Part shown: piece by piece, positions 50,234 through 61,265 of the stretch
How positions within the stretch are numbered: position 1 is the first letter of the stretch
How the letters are laid out: each line of letters opens with the position of its first letter
Source: Burkholderiaceae bacterium
Lineage (GTDB): Bacteria; Pseudomonadota; Gammaproteobacteria; Burkholderiales; Burkholderiaceae_A
Reading direction: 5' to 3'
Assembly (NCBI GenBank): GCA_018402635.1
Contig: JAGYIP010000009.1
Coordinates: 1-64,000, forward strand
Length of the DNA stretch: 64,000 nt
The notes under the pieces: generated by a model
Database searches by the model: none
What the model was told of the DNA's origin: nothing
The model's input: the letters and a program-made list of their open reading frames with translations, nothing else
Translations under genes and position numbers: made by a program

Positions 50234-50860
50234 TTGAACACCGAACCCGTCACAAGCATTTTTCGCCCGGCGTCGCGCACCGTATTCAATACTCCAGTGG
50301 TAACGCCGCTTCTGCGGTTTGGCTCAAAGCTCTGCCTTCGTATGCTTGGCTGGCGTTTTCATGGCTCAATTCCAGAGCATATGCAAAAGGCTGTTGTTAT
50401 TGCGGCTCCGCACACCAGTAACTGGGATCTCCCTTACAGCCTTATGGCGGGTTTCGGCCTGGGCCTGCAGCTGCATTGGCTTGGGAAGGTAAGCCTGTTT
50501 GGGTTTCCGTTTAAAGGCCTTATGCGTTGGCTGGGTGGCATTGGGGTTGACCGAAGCCGACCCGGGCAGTTGGTGTTGGCGGCTGTTGACTGCTTTAAAA
50601 ATACCCAGAGGCCTTTGTTTCTTATGATTCCCCCCGAAGGCACACGAAGCAAAGTTCGCGAATGGAAAACGGGGTTTTACTACATCGCCCAGGGTGCTCA
50701 GGTGCCTATCATCATGGCCTATATGGACCATGCAAAAAAAGAAGCGGGCCTTGGCCCATGCCTTGAGGTTACTGGTGATATCGATGTTGACATGGCAGCG
50801 GTGAAGGCCTTTTACGCGCCCATTCAAGGGCTCAGGCCAAACCAGTTCGATGCCCGTTAA
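50234..50860 (+). CDS. Lysophospholipid acyltransferase-family protein (PlsC-like)
   Basis: 208 residues from a TTG start. The catalytic H-x4-D motif is APHTSNWDLPYS at about residue 58, followed by a second motif MRWLGGIGVDRSRPG and the Glu-containing MIPPEGTRSK (EGTR). These are blocks I-III of glycerolipid acyltransferases. The protein is short compared with PlsC and lacks a clear membrane anchor. It may acylate lipids or another acceptor. Confidence 0.85.
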   Translation: MNTEPVTSIFRPASRTVFNTPVVTPLLRFGSKLCLRMLGWRFHGSIPEHMQKAVVIAAPHTSNWDLPYSLMAGFGLGLQLHWLGKVSLFGFPFKGLMRWLGGIGVDRSRPGQLVLAAVDCFKNTQRPLFLMIPPEGTRSKVREWKTGFYYIAQGAQVPIIMAYMDHAKKEAGLGPCLEVTGDIDVDMAAVKAFYAPIQGLRPNQFDAR

Positions 50861-50935
50861 GACGATATTGTTCGTTTGGGTCTGACACTCGAAAAGGCCA
50901 CGGGGCCACGCAGCGGGTCTTTGTAGGAAGACGGG

Positions 50936-52297
50936 TTAGAGGCCGTGCCGAATGCTTGGGCTGCGCATGGTGACAAGTTCTTCGGCGGCGGTTGGGTGGA
51001 CTGCCAGTGTTGCATCAAAGGCTGCCTTGGTTGCCTTCATCTGCAGGGCAATGCCAATAAGCTGTGACATCTCGCCTGTGTCTGGGCCAATGCTATGAAA
51101 ACCCACAATTTCATCGTTGTCCCGATTCACCAGCAGCTTGAAGAAGGTGCGCGAGGCATGGCCTGAGACGGTTGCCTTAAGCGGCCGAAAGCTGGATTTA
51201 TAGACATCAAGTCTTGGGTAGCTTACAAGAGCCTGCTCCTCGGTAAGGCCCACAGTGCCAAGCTCAGGGGTTGTAAATACGGCGGTTGGGACAAGGCTAT
51301 GGTTAACGGTAATGGCCTTGCCCCCAAAGACATTATCGGCAAAAGCATGGCCCTCGCGAATCGCCATGGGCGTAAGGTTCACCCGGTTGGTGACATCGCC
51401 GACTGCGTAAACGCAAGGCAGGTTGGTCTGAGACCATTCATTTACGGCAACTGCTCCCTGGTCGTTTAGTTCAATACCTGCCTCTTGAAGACCAAGGTTT
51501 TCGGTATTGGGTTGACGACCAATTGCCTTAAGCACAATGTCTGCATGTAGGCTCACTCCATTTCCAAGGCTGACCTCAAGGCCTTCAGGTTTTTTAATCA
51601 CCTTGGTGATGACCTGGCCATGGTGGAGATTCATGCCTGAAAGCTTAAGCTCTTCAACAAGCTGATGTCTCAGTTCGTCATCAAACCCACGCAAGACCAG
51701 ATCGCTTCGGTAGACCAGGTGCACCTCGGACCCAAGGTGTTGCAAAACGCAGGCAAGCTCCAATGCAATGTAGCCCGCGCCCTGCACGACAACACGCTTA
51801 GGCTGGCGGGTAAGCTTAAAGAAGTCATTGGAGTCAATGCAGAGCTCATGACCGGGGATGCGGGTATCTGAGACGGGCCGCGCTCCTGTAGCAATAAGGA
51901 GCGTCTTTGCAGAAATTTTTTCTTGCTCGTTAATAACAATTGTATTGGCGTCGACCAGGCGGGCATGGCCTTCATAAATTTGCACGCCGGACTTCTCAAG
52001 GTTACCCCGGTAGACTTGTTCGAGTCGATCGACCTCTTGGTCACGATTCTTTACAAGGGTCTCCCAATTAAACCTGGGTGCGTCCACACTCCAGCCATAG
52101 CCGCGTGCTTCATCAAACTCAATTGCAAAACGGCTTGCATAGACCATGAGCTTTTTGGGAACGCAGCCTCGAATGACGCAGGTTCCACCCAGCCGGTATT
52201 CCTCAACCAGCGCAACTCTGGCGCCGTAGCCTGCAGCAATACGGGCTGCGCGCACTCCCCCCGAGCCACCTCCAATTACAACCAGGTCGTAGGTCAA
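50936..52297 (-). CDS. gor: Glutathione-disulfide reductase
   Basis: 453 residues, normal length. It has FAD motif DLVVIGGGSGGVRAARIAA, redox Cys pair GGTCVIRGCVPKKLM, NADPH motif VVVQGAGYIALELACV, and the C-terminal His-Glu dyad AVHPTAAEELV. It reduces oxidised glutathione with NADPH and here complements KatG and Dps in oxidative defence. It is monocistronic; the next gene on this strand is an EamA exporter 94 bp upstream. Confidence 0.95.
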   Translation of the reverse strand: MTYDLVVIGGGSGGVRAARIAAGYGARVALVEEYRLGGTCVIRGCVPKKLMVYASRFAIEFDEARGYGWSVDAPRFNWETLVKNRDQEVDRLEQVYRGNLEKSGVQIYEGHARLVDANTIVINEQEKISAKTLLIATGARPVSDTRIPGHELCIDSNDFFKLTRQPKRVVVQGAGYIALELACVLQHLGSEVHLVYRSDLVLRGFDDELRHQLVEELKLSGMNLHHGQVITKVIKKPEGLEVSLGNGVSLHADIVLKAIGRQPNTENLGLQEAGIELNDQGAVAVNEWSQTNLPCVYAVGDVTNRVNLTPMAIREGHAFADNVFGGKAITVNHSLVPTAVFTTPELGTVGLTEEQALVSYPRLDVYKSSFRPLKATVSGHASRTFFKLLVNRDNDEIVGFHSIGPDTGEMSQLIGIALQMKATKAAFDATLAVHPTAAEELVTMRSPSIRHGL

Positions 52298-52330
52298 ACG
52301 TATTTCCTCTCAAAGCAATTCGGGCCGAAG

Positions 52331-52372
52331 CCAATGTCAATGCCAATGTCAATGTCAGCCTCAACGCTAACG
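52331..52372. repeat. Degenerate hexanucleotide tandem repeat
   Basis: Four units of YCAATG (CCAATG TCAATG CCAATG TCAATG) at 52331-52354, then three decayed units to 52372. It lies in the 94-bp spacer between the gor start and the EamA stop. The length could vary by slippage and might alter gor expression, as it sits 35-75 bp before the gor ATG. Confidence 0.6.
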
Positions 52373-52391
52373 TTAATTTGAAACAGGCAGG

Positions 52392-53264
52392 CTATTGACG
52401 CTTTTTTTGGCGAATCTGTGTCAGGCCTAAGCCTAAGAATACCAAGATGATTCCAGGCCATGCGGTTGGGCTTATGGCCTCGTCGAGCAGTAGGGCTGCT
52501 GAGCCCATTCCAAAGACAGGAACGAGGAGTGTAAAGGGGGCCACCACAGGTGCAGGATGACGACGCAGCAGCCAGGCCCAGCCACCGTAGCCAAGCAGAC
52601 TTGCACCGATGGCATTGAACAAAAGACTTCCCCAAAACACGGTGTCCCCCGCCAAAAGTAGGTCTGCCGCTCGCTGCCACGGGGCGATGCCCTCGATAAG
52701 AAAAGAAAAGGGCAAAAGAGAAAGTGCTGAAACAAGAGATGCCCAGATCACCAAAGGAATGGCTGAGACCGGCCCCATGGACTTAATAAAGGTGTTGCCA
52801 ATACTCCAGCCAAGGGCGGCGAGAAGGCTTGCACCAAAGGCAATAAGCGGCATGCTCTGACCAAGGTCAAGCCCTACCCAGGCAATGCCGCTGGCCCCAA
52901 GGCTCACCCCCACCACCTGGCCCACCGTGGGCCGCACCTGATGAATAAGAAGGGCAAGAAGAAGGGTGAAGAAGACCTGGCTTTGCACAACCAGTGAGAC
53001 CAGACCCACAGGCATACCAAGCCAGACGGCAAGAAAGATAAAACCAAACTGCATGCTAAAGGCCGTAAGCCCATAGCCAATAAGAAGTCGTAAGGGTATG
53101 GCAGGCCGGGGGATAAAGAAAATGAGGGGCAGTGAGACAAGGAAAAAACGCAGCGATGCAAAGGTGAGGGGTGTGACTTCATCGAGCACCCATCGCATGG
53201 TGACAAAGTTTGTTCCCCAAATCGCCATCACGCCAAGGGCAAGAAAAAGATGAGCAATGGGCAT
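52392..53264 (-). CDS. EamA-family (DMT) exporter
   Basis: 290 residues with ten hydrophobic segments arranged as two five-helix EamA repeats (first half has ALGVMAIWGTNFVTMRW, second half IGNTFIKSM..VIWASLVSALSLLPFS). EamA proteins export amino acids or other metabolites; YddG/RhtA-like members are typical. The substrate cannot be told. The C-terminus ends in a basic tail QIRQKKRQ. It starts 33 bp after the BciA-like gene stop, so the two may be co-transcribed. Confidence 0.88.
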   Translation of the reverse strand: MPIAHLFLALGVMAIWGTNFVTMRWVLDEVTPLTFASLRFFLVSLPLIFFIPRPAIPLRLLIGYGLTAFSMQFGFIFLAVWLGMPVGLVSLVVQSQVFFTLLLALLIHQVRPTVGQVVGVSLGASGIAWVGLDLGQSMPLIAFGASLLAALGWSIGNTFIKSMGPVSAIPLVIWASLVSALSLLPFSFLIEGIAPWQRAADLLLAGDTVFWGSLLFNAIGASLLGYGGWAWLLRRHPAPVVAPFTLLVPVFGMGSAALLLDEAISPTAWPGIILVFLGLGLTQIRQKKRQ

Positions 53265-53297
53265 GAGGAAGAGGCGCTTCGCAGACTGAAAGCGGAA

Positions 53298-54209
53298 TTA
53301 TGCAGGGTCTTCGAGCAAGACCTTGCGGTAGTGATCAATAAGACGCTGGCTGCCGATGCTTGGCGTGAGATCTTCGCGATAGCTTTGTGTTCTTGCGTCC
53401 CAGGTAAGCATGGACTCGGTGGCGTAGTAAAGCCCAATGCGGGCGTAGTCAGCCTTTTTCGCCAGACCCGAGTGGAAGCGTCCAAGCAGGCTTAACGTGG
53501 CAATAACCGCCTTAAGCAGGCCAATGGGTACATGGCGCACTTTGACTGGACGGCTTAGAAGCGCTTGCATCATGGCGGCCTGGTCCATAGGGCACAGGGC
53601 AGGGCCAGGGCCGCCAACAAGCAGTGTTGCGTTAGATCGTTCAGGTTGATTCAGGCAGTCCACTAAAAACTCGGCCAGATCGTCGTCCGAGATGGGCTTG
53701 CAATAGGTCAGGCGCCCATCTCCAAAAACATAAAAAGGCCCTCCTTTTTTCACCCGCGCCAGCTGGCCGCTTAAAGACTTAAAAAAGGCCGTGGGTCGGA
53801 CAATGCTGTAATCAAGCCCCGAGGCCTGCAGCTCTTCTTCAAACTTAAGTTTGGCATGCTGAAAGGCAAGCTGCGGTTTCTGAACGCAGATGGCGGAAAG
53901 AAGAACAAACTTGCTCGCCTGGTGTTCCTTGGCGGCCAAGAGAAGGTTGGCGTTTGCCTGGTAGTCAACCGCCCATGCATCCTCGGCCTGGCCTGTTCGT
54001 GAGGCCATGCAAGAAATCACGGCCTTCACAGGGCCACTTGCCTTTTGGGCTTCTAAGCCGAGGGCTTGGCTGCAGGCCTGGGCGCTGGCAAGCTCTTGCC
54101 GCGAAAGCGGCCTGACTGTGTAGCCAAGCTGAATGAGCCTTTTTAGGGTGGCCTTGCCAATGGTTCCCGTGGCGCCCGCAAGTGCAATTACCATAGTGGC
54201 GACAAGCAT
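53298..54209 (-). CDS. BciA-like divinyl (proto)chlorophyllide 8-vinyl reductase homologue
   Basis: 303 residues. An NAD(P)-binding SDR-like fold starts VIALAGATGTIGKATLKRL. The stretch ISCMASRTGQAEDAWAVDYQA, then KFVLLSAICVQKPQLAFQHAKL, then SIVRPTAFFKSLSGQ and GGPFYVFGDGRLTYCKPIS, is the pattern of BciA/DVR, which reduces the 8-vinyl group of (bacterio)chlorophyll precursors. It could instead act on another tetrapyrrole or lipid substrate, since no other bacteriochlorophyll gene is in the window. An alternative start is ATG 54194. Confidence 0.75.
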   Translation of the reverse strand: MLVATMVIALAGATGTIGKATLKRLIQLGYTVRPLSRQELASAQACSQALGLEAQKASGPVKAVISCMASRTGQAEDAWAVDYQANANLLLAAKEHQASKFVLLSAICVQKPQLAFQHAKLKFEEELQASGLDYSIVRPTAFFKSLSGQLARVKKGGPFYVFGDGRLTYCKPISDDDLAEFLVDCLNQPERSNATLLVGGPGPALCPMDQAAMMQALLSRPVKVRHVPIGLLKAVIATLSLLGRFHSGLAKKADYARIGLYYATESMLTWDARTQSYREDLTPSIGSQRLIDHYRKVLLEDPA

Positions 54210-54223
54210 AGCGGAGATACCGA

Positions 54224-55003
54224 ATGAATCGAATGTTGCGCCAGGTGGGCCAGAGGCTTGCAGCGTTTCTGGTTAAGCCGGTTGACCACAGCCAGGCCTC
54301 TCCGCCTTCAACCAGCCTTCATCTGCGGGCGGCCCTGCAGCCGGGCGATGTTCTTTTGGTGGAAGGCTCCTCGCGAATCAGCATCGCTATTAAGTACCTA
54401 ACCCAGTCCACCTGGTCGCATGCAGCCCTTTACGTGGGCGAGGAGGCTTTAAGCGGCCGTGCCCCGGGTGGGCATTGTTTTGTTGAGGCCGATGTCGAGG
54501 AGGGCGTGCGGACCGTAGGCTTTGAAGAGTTTGACAGCTGTCACACCCGCATCTGTCGGGCCAAGGGGCTCTCAACGCAAGAGCGTGAGGCGCTGGTTTC
54601 TTTCATAACCCATCGAATTGGCGATCAGTACGACCTTCGAAACATTGTTGATCTTGCCCGCTATCTTTTCCCGACTCCGCCTGTGCCAACCCGGTTTCGG
54701 CGTCAGCTTCTAAGTCTGGGAAGCGGGGAGCCTACCAAGGCCATCTGCTCGTCTTTAATTGCAGAGGCCTTTGAGTCGGTTCGTTTTCCCGTTATTCCCA
54801 ACGCCTACGGACCGGCGGTGTCGGCAACCGAGCAAAAAGTGGCCTCAAGCCTGGGTCTGCAGCTCTACAAGCCTGCGCATTCAAGCCTGGTGACCCCACG
54901 TGACTTTGATGTCTCACCCTATTTTGAAGTGATTAAACCAACACTTGTTTCCCAGTTTAATCACCGGGACCTTGAGTGGGTCTCTCAGGACGACTCCGTC
55001 TGA
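54224..55003 (+). CDS. YiiX/YebB-like NlpC/P60-superfamily hydrolase
   Basis: 259 residues. The permuted papain-like motif is recognisable: LQPGDVLLVEG, the catalytic His in STWSHAALYVG, and the Cys in KAICSSLIAEAF. The family includes lipid-modifying and peptidase-like enzymes of unknown cellular target. There is no signal peptide. It is divergent from the BciA-like gene by 14 bp and is followed directly by the DUF1289 gene. Confidence 0.82.
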   Translation: MNRMLRQVGQRLAAFLVKPVDHSQASPPSTSLHLRAALQPGDVLLVEGSSRISIAIKYLTQSTWSHAALYVGEEALSGRAPGGHCFVEADVEEGVRTVGFEEFDSCHTRICRAKGLSTQEREALVSFITHRIGDQYDLRNIVDLARYLFPTPPVPTRFRRQLLSLGSGEPTKAICSSLIAEAFESVRFPVIPNAYGPAVSATEQKVASSLGLQLYKPAHSSLVTPRDFDVSPYFEVIKPTLVSQFNHRDLEWVSQDDSV

Positions 55004-55219
55004 ATGACGCATACAATGCCAGGCATGAGACCAGAGACGCCCTGTATTGCCATTTGTTCAACCGCCCAAGGCGATGATATCTGCCGCGGTTGCGGACGCA
55101 CCTTCGATGAAATTAGTCGATGGATTTTTATGGATCAGGCCGAGCGCGACAAGGTCTGGGACCGCATTGAAGCTGAAGGCACGGCCCTTCGTTTCACAAC
55201 TTACAAAGAAAGAGCGTAA
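55004..55219 (+). CDS. DUF1289 zinc-ribbon-like small protein
   Basis: 71 residues. The DUF1289 signature PETPCIAICST, DDICRGCGRTFDEISRWI is complete, with four Cys that may bind a metal. Its ATG follows the previous stop codon directly (TGA-ATG), so the two are co-translated. Function is unknown in the family. Confidence 0.9.
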   Translation: MTHTMPGMRPETPCIAICSTAQGDDICRGCGRTFDEISRWIFMDQAERDKVWDRIEAEGTALRFTTYKERA

Positions 55220-55221
55220 AA

Positions 55222-55250
55222 AAAGGCCTCCTTTTTTAAGGGAGGCCTTC
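55222..55250. terminator. Bidirectional terminator between DUF1289 gene and katG
   Basis: AAGGCCTCC and GGAGGCCTT form a stem around a T-rich loop. On the minus strand the stem is followed by seven Ts, so it can end katG transcripts; on the plus strand a shorter TTCTT follows and it can end the DUF1289 mRNA. Confidence 0.8.
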
Positions 55251-55322
55251 TTAAGTTCAATGACTTCAGCGGGCTGTTGCTTGAATGCCTTCTCGCACCC
55301 GAAGCAAGATCCCTGAGGCTAT

Positions 55323-57488
<2,166 letters not shown>

Positions 57489-57671
57489 TCAATGAGGGTG
57501 CATTGATAGATTAGATTAATTAATTCAGGCTGGCTAATCGTTTGTTACTAAGAGCCTCATTGCCAAAAGCTTGCGGTCACGGGGAGTGGTAAATTATGCG
57601 CATCGTTAATGCGCATGGAGTGCAAGATGCCTGGTAGCCCTGTTGTGCAAACTGCCCGAAGAGGGTCAGCC

Positions 57672-57890
57672 ATGAAGCGAGCAACGAACCTTAGTTTAAG
57701 TGGCGATGTTTTAGAGGCAGCCAAGAAACTCGACATTAATATTTCCGAAGTCTGTGACTCGCATCTTCGTGAAGTCGTGCGACAGGCTCAGGAGCGTCAA
57801 TGGCGTGAGGACTACGCCGAGTTTGTTGCGGCCTACAACGCCACCATGGAGTCCGAGGGTCTTGCGCTTGATGAATGGAAAAGTTTCTAG
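57672..57890 (+). CDS. ccdA: CcdA-family antitoxin
   Basis: 72 residues from ATG 57672; the frame extends to 57609 but the CcdA-like part begins with MKRATNLSLSGDVLEAAKKLDIN. The N-terminal part is a ribbon-helix-helix DNA-binding domain and the acidic C-terminus (EFVAAYNATMESEGLALDEWKSF) is the toxin-binding tail. It represses its own operon and counteracts CcdB. Its TAG stop overlaps the CcdB GTG (TAGTG). Confidence 0.9.
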   Translation: MKRATNLSLSGDVLEAAKKLDINISEVCDSHLREVVRQAQERQWREDYAEFVAAYNATMESEGLALDEWKSF

Positions 57891-58207
57891 TGGCGCGGTT
57901 CGACGTCTATTTGAATCCGAGCGCTCTAGCAGAGATCACCCCTTACCTTGTCGACGTTCAAAGCGATCTGCTTGACGGCCTAGAAAGCCGAACGGTCATT
58001 CCCTTGAGGGCTTTGAAGCATTTCCCCAAGGTGAAGCTATCAACGCGCCTAACGCCTTTGTTCGTCATTAACGGGCAAGAGTGCTTACTTGAAACCCCCA
58101 AGCTTGCAGCCGTTCCTATCCGAGTCTTGAAGTTACCTGTGGCTTCATTAAGAAGCGAGCAAGACCAGATCGTTGCGGCGTTAGATTTTTTGTTCCAAGG
58201 GTATTAG
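57890..58207 (+). CDS. ccdB: CcdB-family gyrase-poisoning toxin
   Basis: 105 residues from GTG 57890 (VARFDVYLNPS); ATG 57875 in the same frame would add five residues and overlap ccdA more. The CcdB core is clear: MARFDVY-like start, YLVDVQSDLLDGLESRTVIPL, and the C-terminal KLPVASLRSEQDQIVAALDFLFQGY. The family poisons DNA gyrase; the last residues that bind GyrA are here RLKLP-to-QGY type. It appears intact. Confidence 0.92.
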   Translation: MARFDVYLNPSALAEITPYLVDVQSDLLDGLESRTVIPLRALKHFPKVKLSTRLTPLFVINGQECLLETPKLAAVPIRVLKLPVASLRSEQDQIVAALDFLFQGY

Positions 58208-58220
58208 TTCTTTGCCCCTA

Positions 58221-58553
58221 CTAGGGCCGCAGGCCAACTGCCTCCGGGTTAAGCGGCATGTCAGAGCTACACCCGGCCATACGTGCGACGGGCGTTGGAA
58301 GGGCAATGGCAAGCCAGGCACCTTCTTGCCGGATGCGGGCGCGTTGACTTGGGTTGGCCTCTATCCACCACCAGCCCCCTGGCTTGCGGTCGAGCACAGG
58401 CATCGGCAGGCTCAGTATTTTCTCGGCGGGCAGTTCAGGCGCCCAGACGAGGCTTGGCAAGGGGTCGGCTCGACTGCCTTGAACAATCAGCCAGGCCGCA
58501 GTCAGGCCAATGCCAAGCAGAAGGAGGAAAGAAACGGCGGCGCGATGCGGCAT
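58221..58553 (-). CDS. Membrane-anchored protein of unknown function
   Basis: 110 residues from ATG 58553, which overlaps the MFS stop region; the start at 58646 would add a piece antisense to the MFS gene. A hydrophobic segment (SFLLLLGIGLTAAWLIV) anchors the N-terminus; the soluble part (LPEL..ILSLPMPVLDRKPGGWWWIEANPSQRA) has no recognised motif. It follows the MFS transporter on the same strand and could be its partner. Function unknown. Confidence 0.5.
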   Translation of the reverse strand: MPHRAAVSFLLLLGIGLTAAWLIVQGSRADPLPSLVWAPELPAEKILSLPMPVLDRKPGGWWWIEANPSQRARIRQEGAWLAIALPTPVARMAGCSSDMPLNPEAVGLRP

Positions 58554-58557
58554 TGCC

Positions 58558-59826
58558 TTAGGCAGGCTGTTGAGCAGGCGGCTGCCTAAAAAGTGTCTCT
58601 TGAATGGGCAGATGGACTGCTGCGGCAAAAAAAGCCAGGGCCACACTCATCCACCAGACAATGTCGTACTGACCGGTGGCAGAGTACAAAAAGCCTCCAA
58701 GCAAGACACCCACAAACCCACCAATTTGATGCGAAAGAAAGACAAATCCGAAGAGGGTGGATAGGTACCTATTTCCAAACATAACGCCCACAAGCTGCAC
58801 CGTGGGTGGCACCGTTGAAAGCCAAAGCAGGCCCATTACGGCGCCATAACCCAGGGCCGTGACTGGGCTAATGGGAAGAAGCAGGAAGGCGATGGTGGCA
58901 AGACCTCGCAAAAAATAGATCCACGAGAGCAAAAGTTTTCGTGAGTAACGTCCGCAGGCAATGCTTGCAGAGTAGCCTCCAATAATATTGAAGAGCCCCA
59001 CCATCGCAATGGCCCAACCGGCTGTACTGGCAGAGAGCCCTAGATCAGTTAGGTAGGGTGGAAGATGCACCGTAATAAAAGCAAGGTGAAAGCCACAGAC
59101 AAAAAAGCCTAGCAGCAGCAGCCAAAAGCTACGGTAGCCGAAGGCCTGGTGAATGGCCTGCTTTGCTGACTGTGCCGTGGATGTCAGGCTTGGCATTGCA
59201 GTTATGGACGGCGCCTGCGCGGCACTGGGACCTCGGGGGCGCAGTGCAAGGGCAAGAATAGGTGTTGTTGCAAGCGCACAGGCCATGATAATTATGGCTG
59301 TTGTCCAGCCATAGGCCTCGATAAAGGCCTGGCCTAGAGGCACGACAAGGAACTGCCCAAGACTTGCCGAAGCGGTGCCCAAGCCCATGGCCCAGGCGCG
59401 GCGGTTCTCTGGCATAAGCTGGCCAAAGGCCGCAAGCACAGTGTTGTGTCCCGCCCCGCTCATACCCAAGCCCACCATAAGACCCGCTGTTAGCGAGTAA
59501 CTGGTGGGATCGGTTGAAAAAATAGAAAGTGCGAGCCCTGCCGAAAAAAGTAGGCCGCCACCGGCAATAACCCGCCAAGGGCCGAACCGGTCGGCAAGCG
59601 CGCCGGCAATGGGCTGGCCGATTCCCCAGGCCAGGTTCTGTATGGCCATTGCAATGGCAAAGGCCTCACGACCAAAGCCAAAGCCTCCCTGATTGATAGG
59701 GCCTGCAACGGGATTAACAAATAAGCCGAAACTTGCTCGTGTCCCGAAGGAAATAAGACCAATAAGGCAGCCCGCCACCACCAAGACCCAAAGGGTGATG
59801 GATAGGGGGGAGGGCCGGCCAGTCAT
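58558..59826 (-). CDS. Major facilitator superfamily transporter
   Basis: 422 residues with 12 hydrophobic helices. Motif A of MFS is GALADRFGPWRVIAGG between helices 2 and 3. The helix-4 region TAGLMVGLGMSGAGHNT and the mid-loop ALRPRGPSAAQ are typical of OFA- or nitrate/monocarboxylate-type carriers. The substrate cannot be identified. It lies 9 bp downstream of the RhlE-like helicase gene on the same strand. Confidence 0.88.
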   Translation of the reverse strand: MTGRPSPLSITLWVLVVAGCLIGLISFGTRASFGLFVNPVAGPINQGGFGFGREAFAIAMAIQNLAWGIGQPIAGALADRFGPWRVIAGGGLLFSAGLALSIFSTDPTSYSLTAGLMVGLGMSGAGHNTVLAAFGQLMPENRRAWAMGLGTASASLGQFLVVPLGQAFIEAYGWTTAIIIMACALATTPILALALRPRGPSAAQAPSITAMPSLTSTAQSAKQAIHQAFGYRSFWLLLLGFFVCGFHLAFITVHLPPYLTDLGLSASTAGWAIAMVGLFNIIGGYSASIACGRYSRKLLLSWIYFLRGLATIAFLLLPISPVTALGYGAVMGLLWLSTVPPTVQLVGVMFGNRYLSTLFGFVFLSHQIGGFVGVLLGGFLYSATGQYDIVWWMSVALAFFAAAVHLPIQETLFRQPPAQQPA

Positions 59827-59834
59827 GGCCTGAA

Positions 59835-61106
59835 CTATAGCGAACGGGCTGCTGGCCTTGGCTTAGCAGGGCTACGAGGACGCCCAACTGCGGCGGGTCG
59901 AGCCTGACCTACGTTGAAACGGGGCTTTGCGCGACGAGGCTGCTCATCGCGTCGCAACGAACCGCCAGGCAATAAGCTTAGGTTGGTAAGCCTCTCAATG
60001 TCGCGAACCAGGCCGCGTTCGGAATGGTCGCAAAACGAAATGGCCACACCACTTTTACCTGCCCGGCCTGTACGACCGATGCGGTGAACGTATGACTCTG
60101 CAACCGTAGGCATATCGTAGTTCACGACATGGGACACCTCGTCAACATCCAGGCCACGGGCTGCCACGTCGGTGGCAACAAGAATTTTTCTTGCCCCAGA
60201 CTTAAACTGAGCCAGTGCCTTATTACGCTGACCTTGTGTCTTATCGCCATGCAGACCAACGGACTGAAGGCCAGCGAGGTTAAGGGCCTTCTCAAGCTTG
60301 TCAGTCCCGCGTTTGGTACGTGTAAAGACAATTGCGCGCTCAACTTCTCGCTGGGCAAGCAGTTCAATAAGCCGCTCGCTCTTATCAGCCTGATTAATAA
60401 GAATGACTTCCTGACGAATGTTGTCGGCGGGCTTGGCAACCGATGAGACCGAAATCTGCTCGGGGGTCACCATAAAGGCCTGGGCCAGCGTTCGAATGGG
60501 TTTGGGCATGGTGGCGGAAAGCAAAAGGGTCTGCCTTTTTGCCGACGTCTTTCGCATAATTTCTTCAATGGCAGGAATAAAGCCCATGTCGAGCATCTGG
60601 TCGGCCTCATCAAGGACGATCTGGCTGGTCTGGTCAAGCCGCGCGCGGCCTGAGCGCATGTGGTCAAGCAGTCGGCCGGGCGTGGCCACAACAATATCAA
60701 CGCCTGTAGCAAGGGCGCGAATTTGAGGTGTGGGGTTGGCTCCGCCAACCACAAGACCGACGCGGGGCTTCATGAACTTTCCATACTCACGAATGCTGTC
60801 GGCAATTTGTTGAGCCAGTTCGCGTGTTGGCGCAAGAATGAGGGTTGTGAAGGCGCGACTGCCCGGCTTGGGGCCCTCAACATGACCAAGCTTCTGGTTG
60901 GCAAGCCTGTTGAGAATGGGCAGCACAAAGGCTGCGGTCTTTCCCGTGCCTGTTTGGGCGATGCCAATGATGTCAAGACCGGCAATCATTTTCGGAATGA
61001 CTTGGGCCTGAATGGGGGTAGGCTTTTCATAGCCTAGACTTGAAACAGCACGCAACAATGGTTCGGCAAGGCCGAGTTCGGTAAACGAAGACATAAGATC
61101 TTTCAT
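59835..61106 (-). CDS. DEAD-box RNA helicase (RhlE-like)
   Basis: About 423 residues from ATG 61106 (MKDLMSSFTELGL); ATG 61094 (MSSFTELGL) is also possible. The helicase core is full: Q motif, AQTGTGKT (Walker A), APTRELAQQ, VLDEADQMLDMGF (DEAD) and HRIGRTGRAGK. The basic C-terminal tail (RRDEQPRRAKPRF.. PRPAARSL) fits RhlE-type helicases that aid ribosome assembly or RNA decay in cold. Confidence 0.93.
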   Translation of the reverse strand: MKDLMSSFTELGLAEPLLRAVSSLGYEKPTPIQAQVIPKMIAGLDIIGIAQTGTGKTAAFVLPILNRLANQKLGHVEGPKPGSRAFTTLILAPTRELAQQIADSIREYGKFMKPRVGLVVGGANPTPQIRALATGVDIVVATPGRLLDHMRSGRARLDQTSQIVLDEADQMLDMGFIPAIEEIMRKTSAKRQTLLLSATMPKPIRTLAQAFMVTPEQISVSSVAKPADNIRQEVILINQADKSERLIELLAQREVERAIVFTRTKRGTDKLEKALNLAGLQSVGLHGDKTQGQRNKALAQFKSGARKILVATDVAARGLDVDEVSHVVNYDMPTVAESYVHRIGRTGRAGKSGVAISFCDHSERGLVRDIERLTNLSLLPGGSLRRDEQPRRAKPRFNVGQARPAAVGRPRSPAKPRPAARSL

Positions 61107-61265
61107 TAGTGCAACCGTACAGGCACGCACAAAAAGCAGGCGCACATGAAAAGGCTACGGGTTGTGATGGCGCAGAGAAACACCGCGACGATTGCGGTCG
61201 GCCAGGCAACAATGAAAGACTATGGGATCTCTGTCAGAGAAGGGTATGGCTAAACGCAACCTGCA

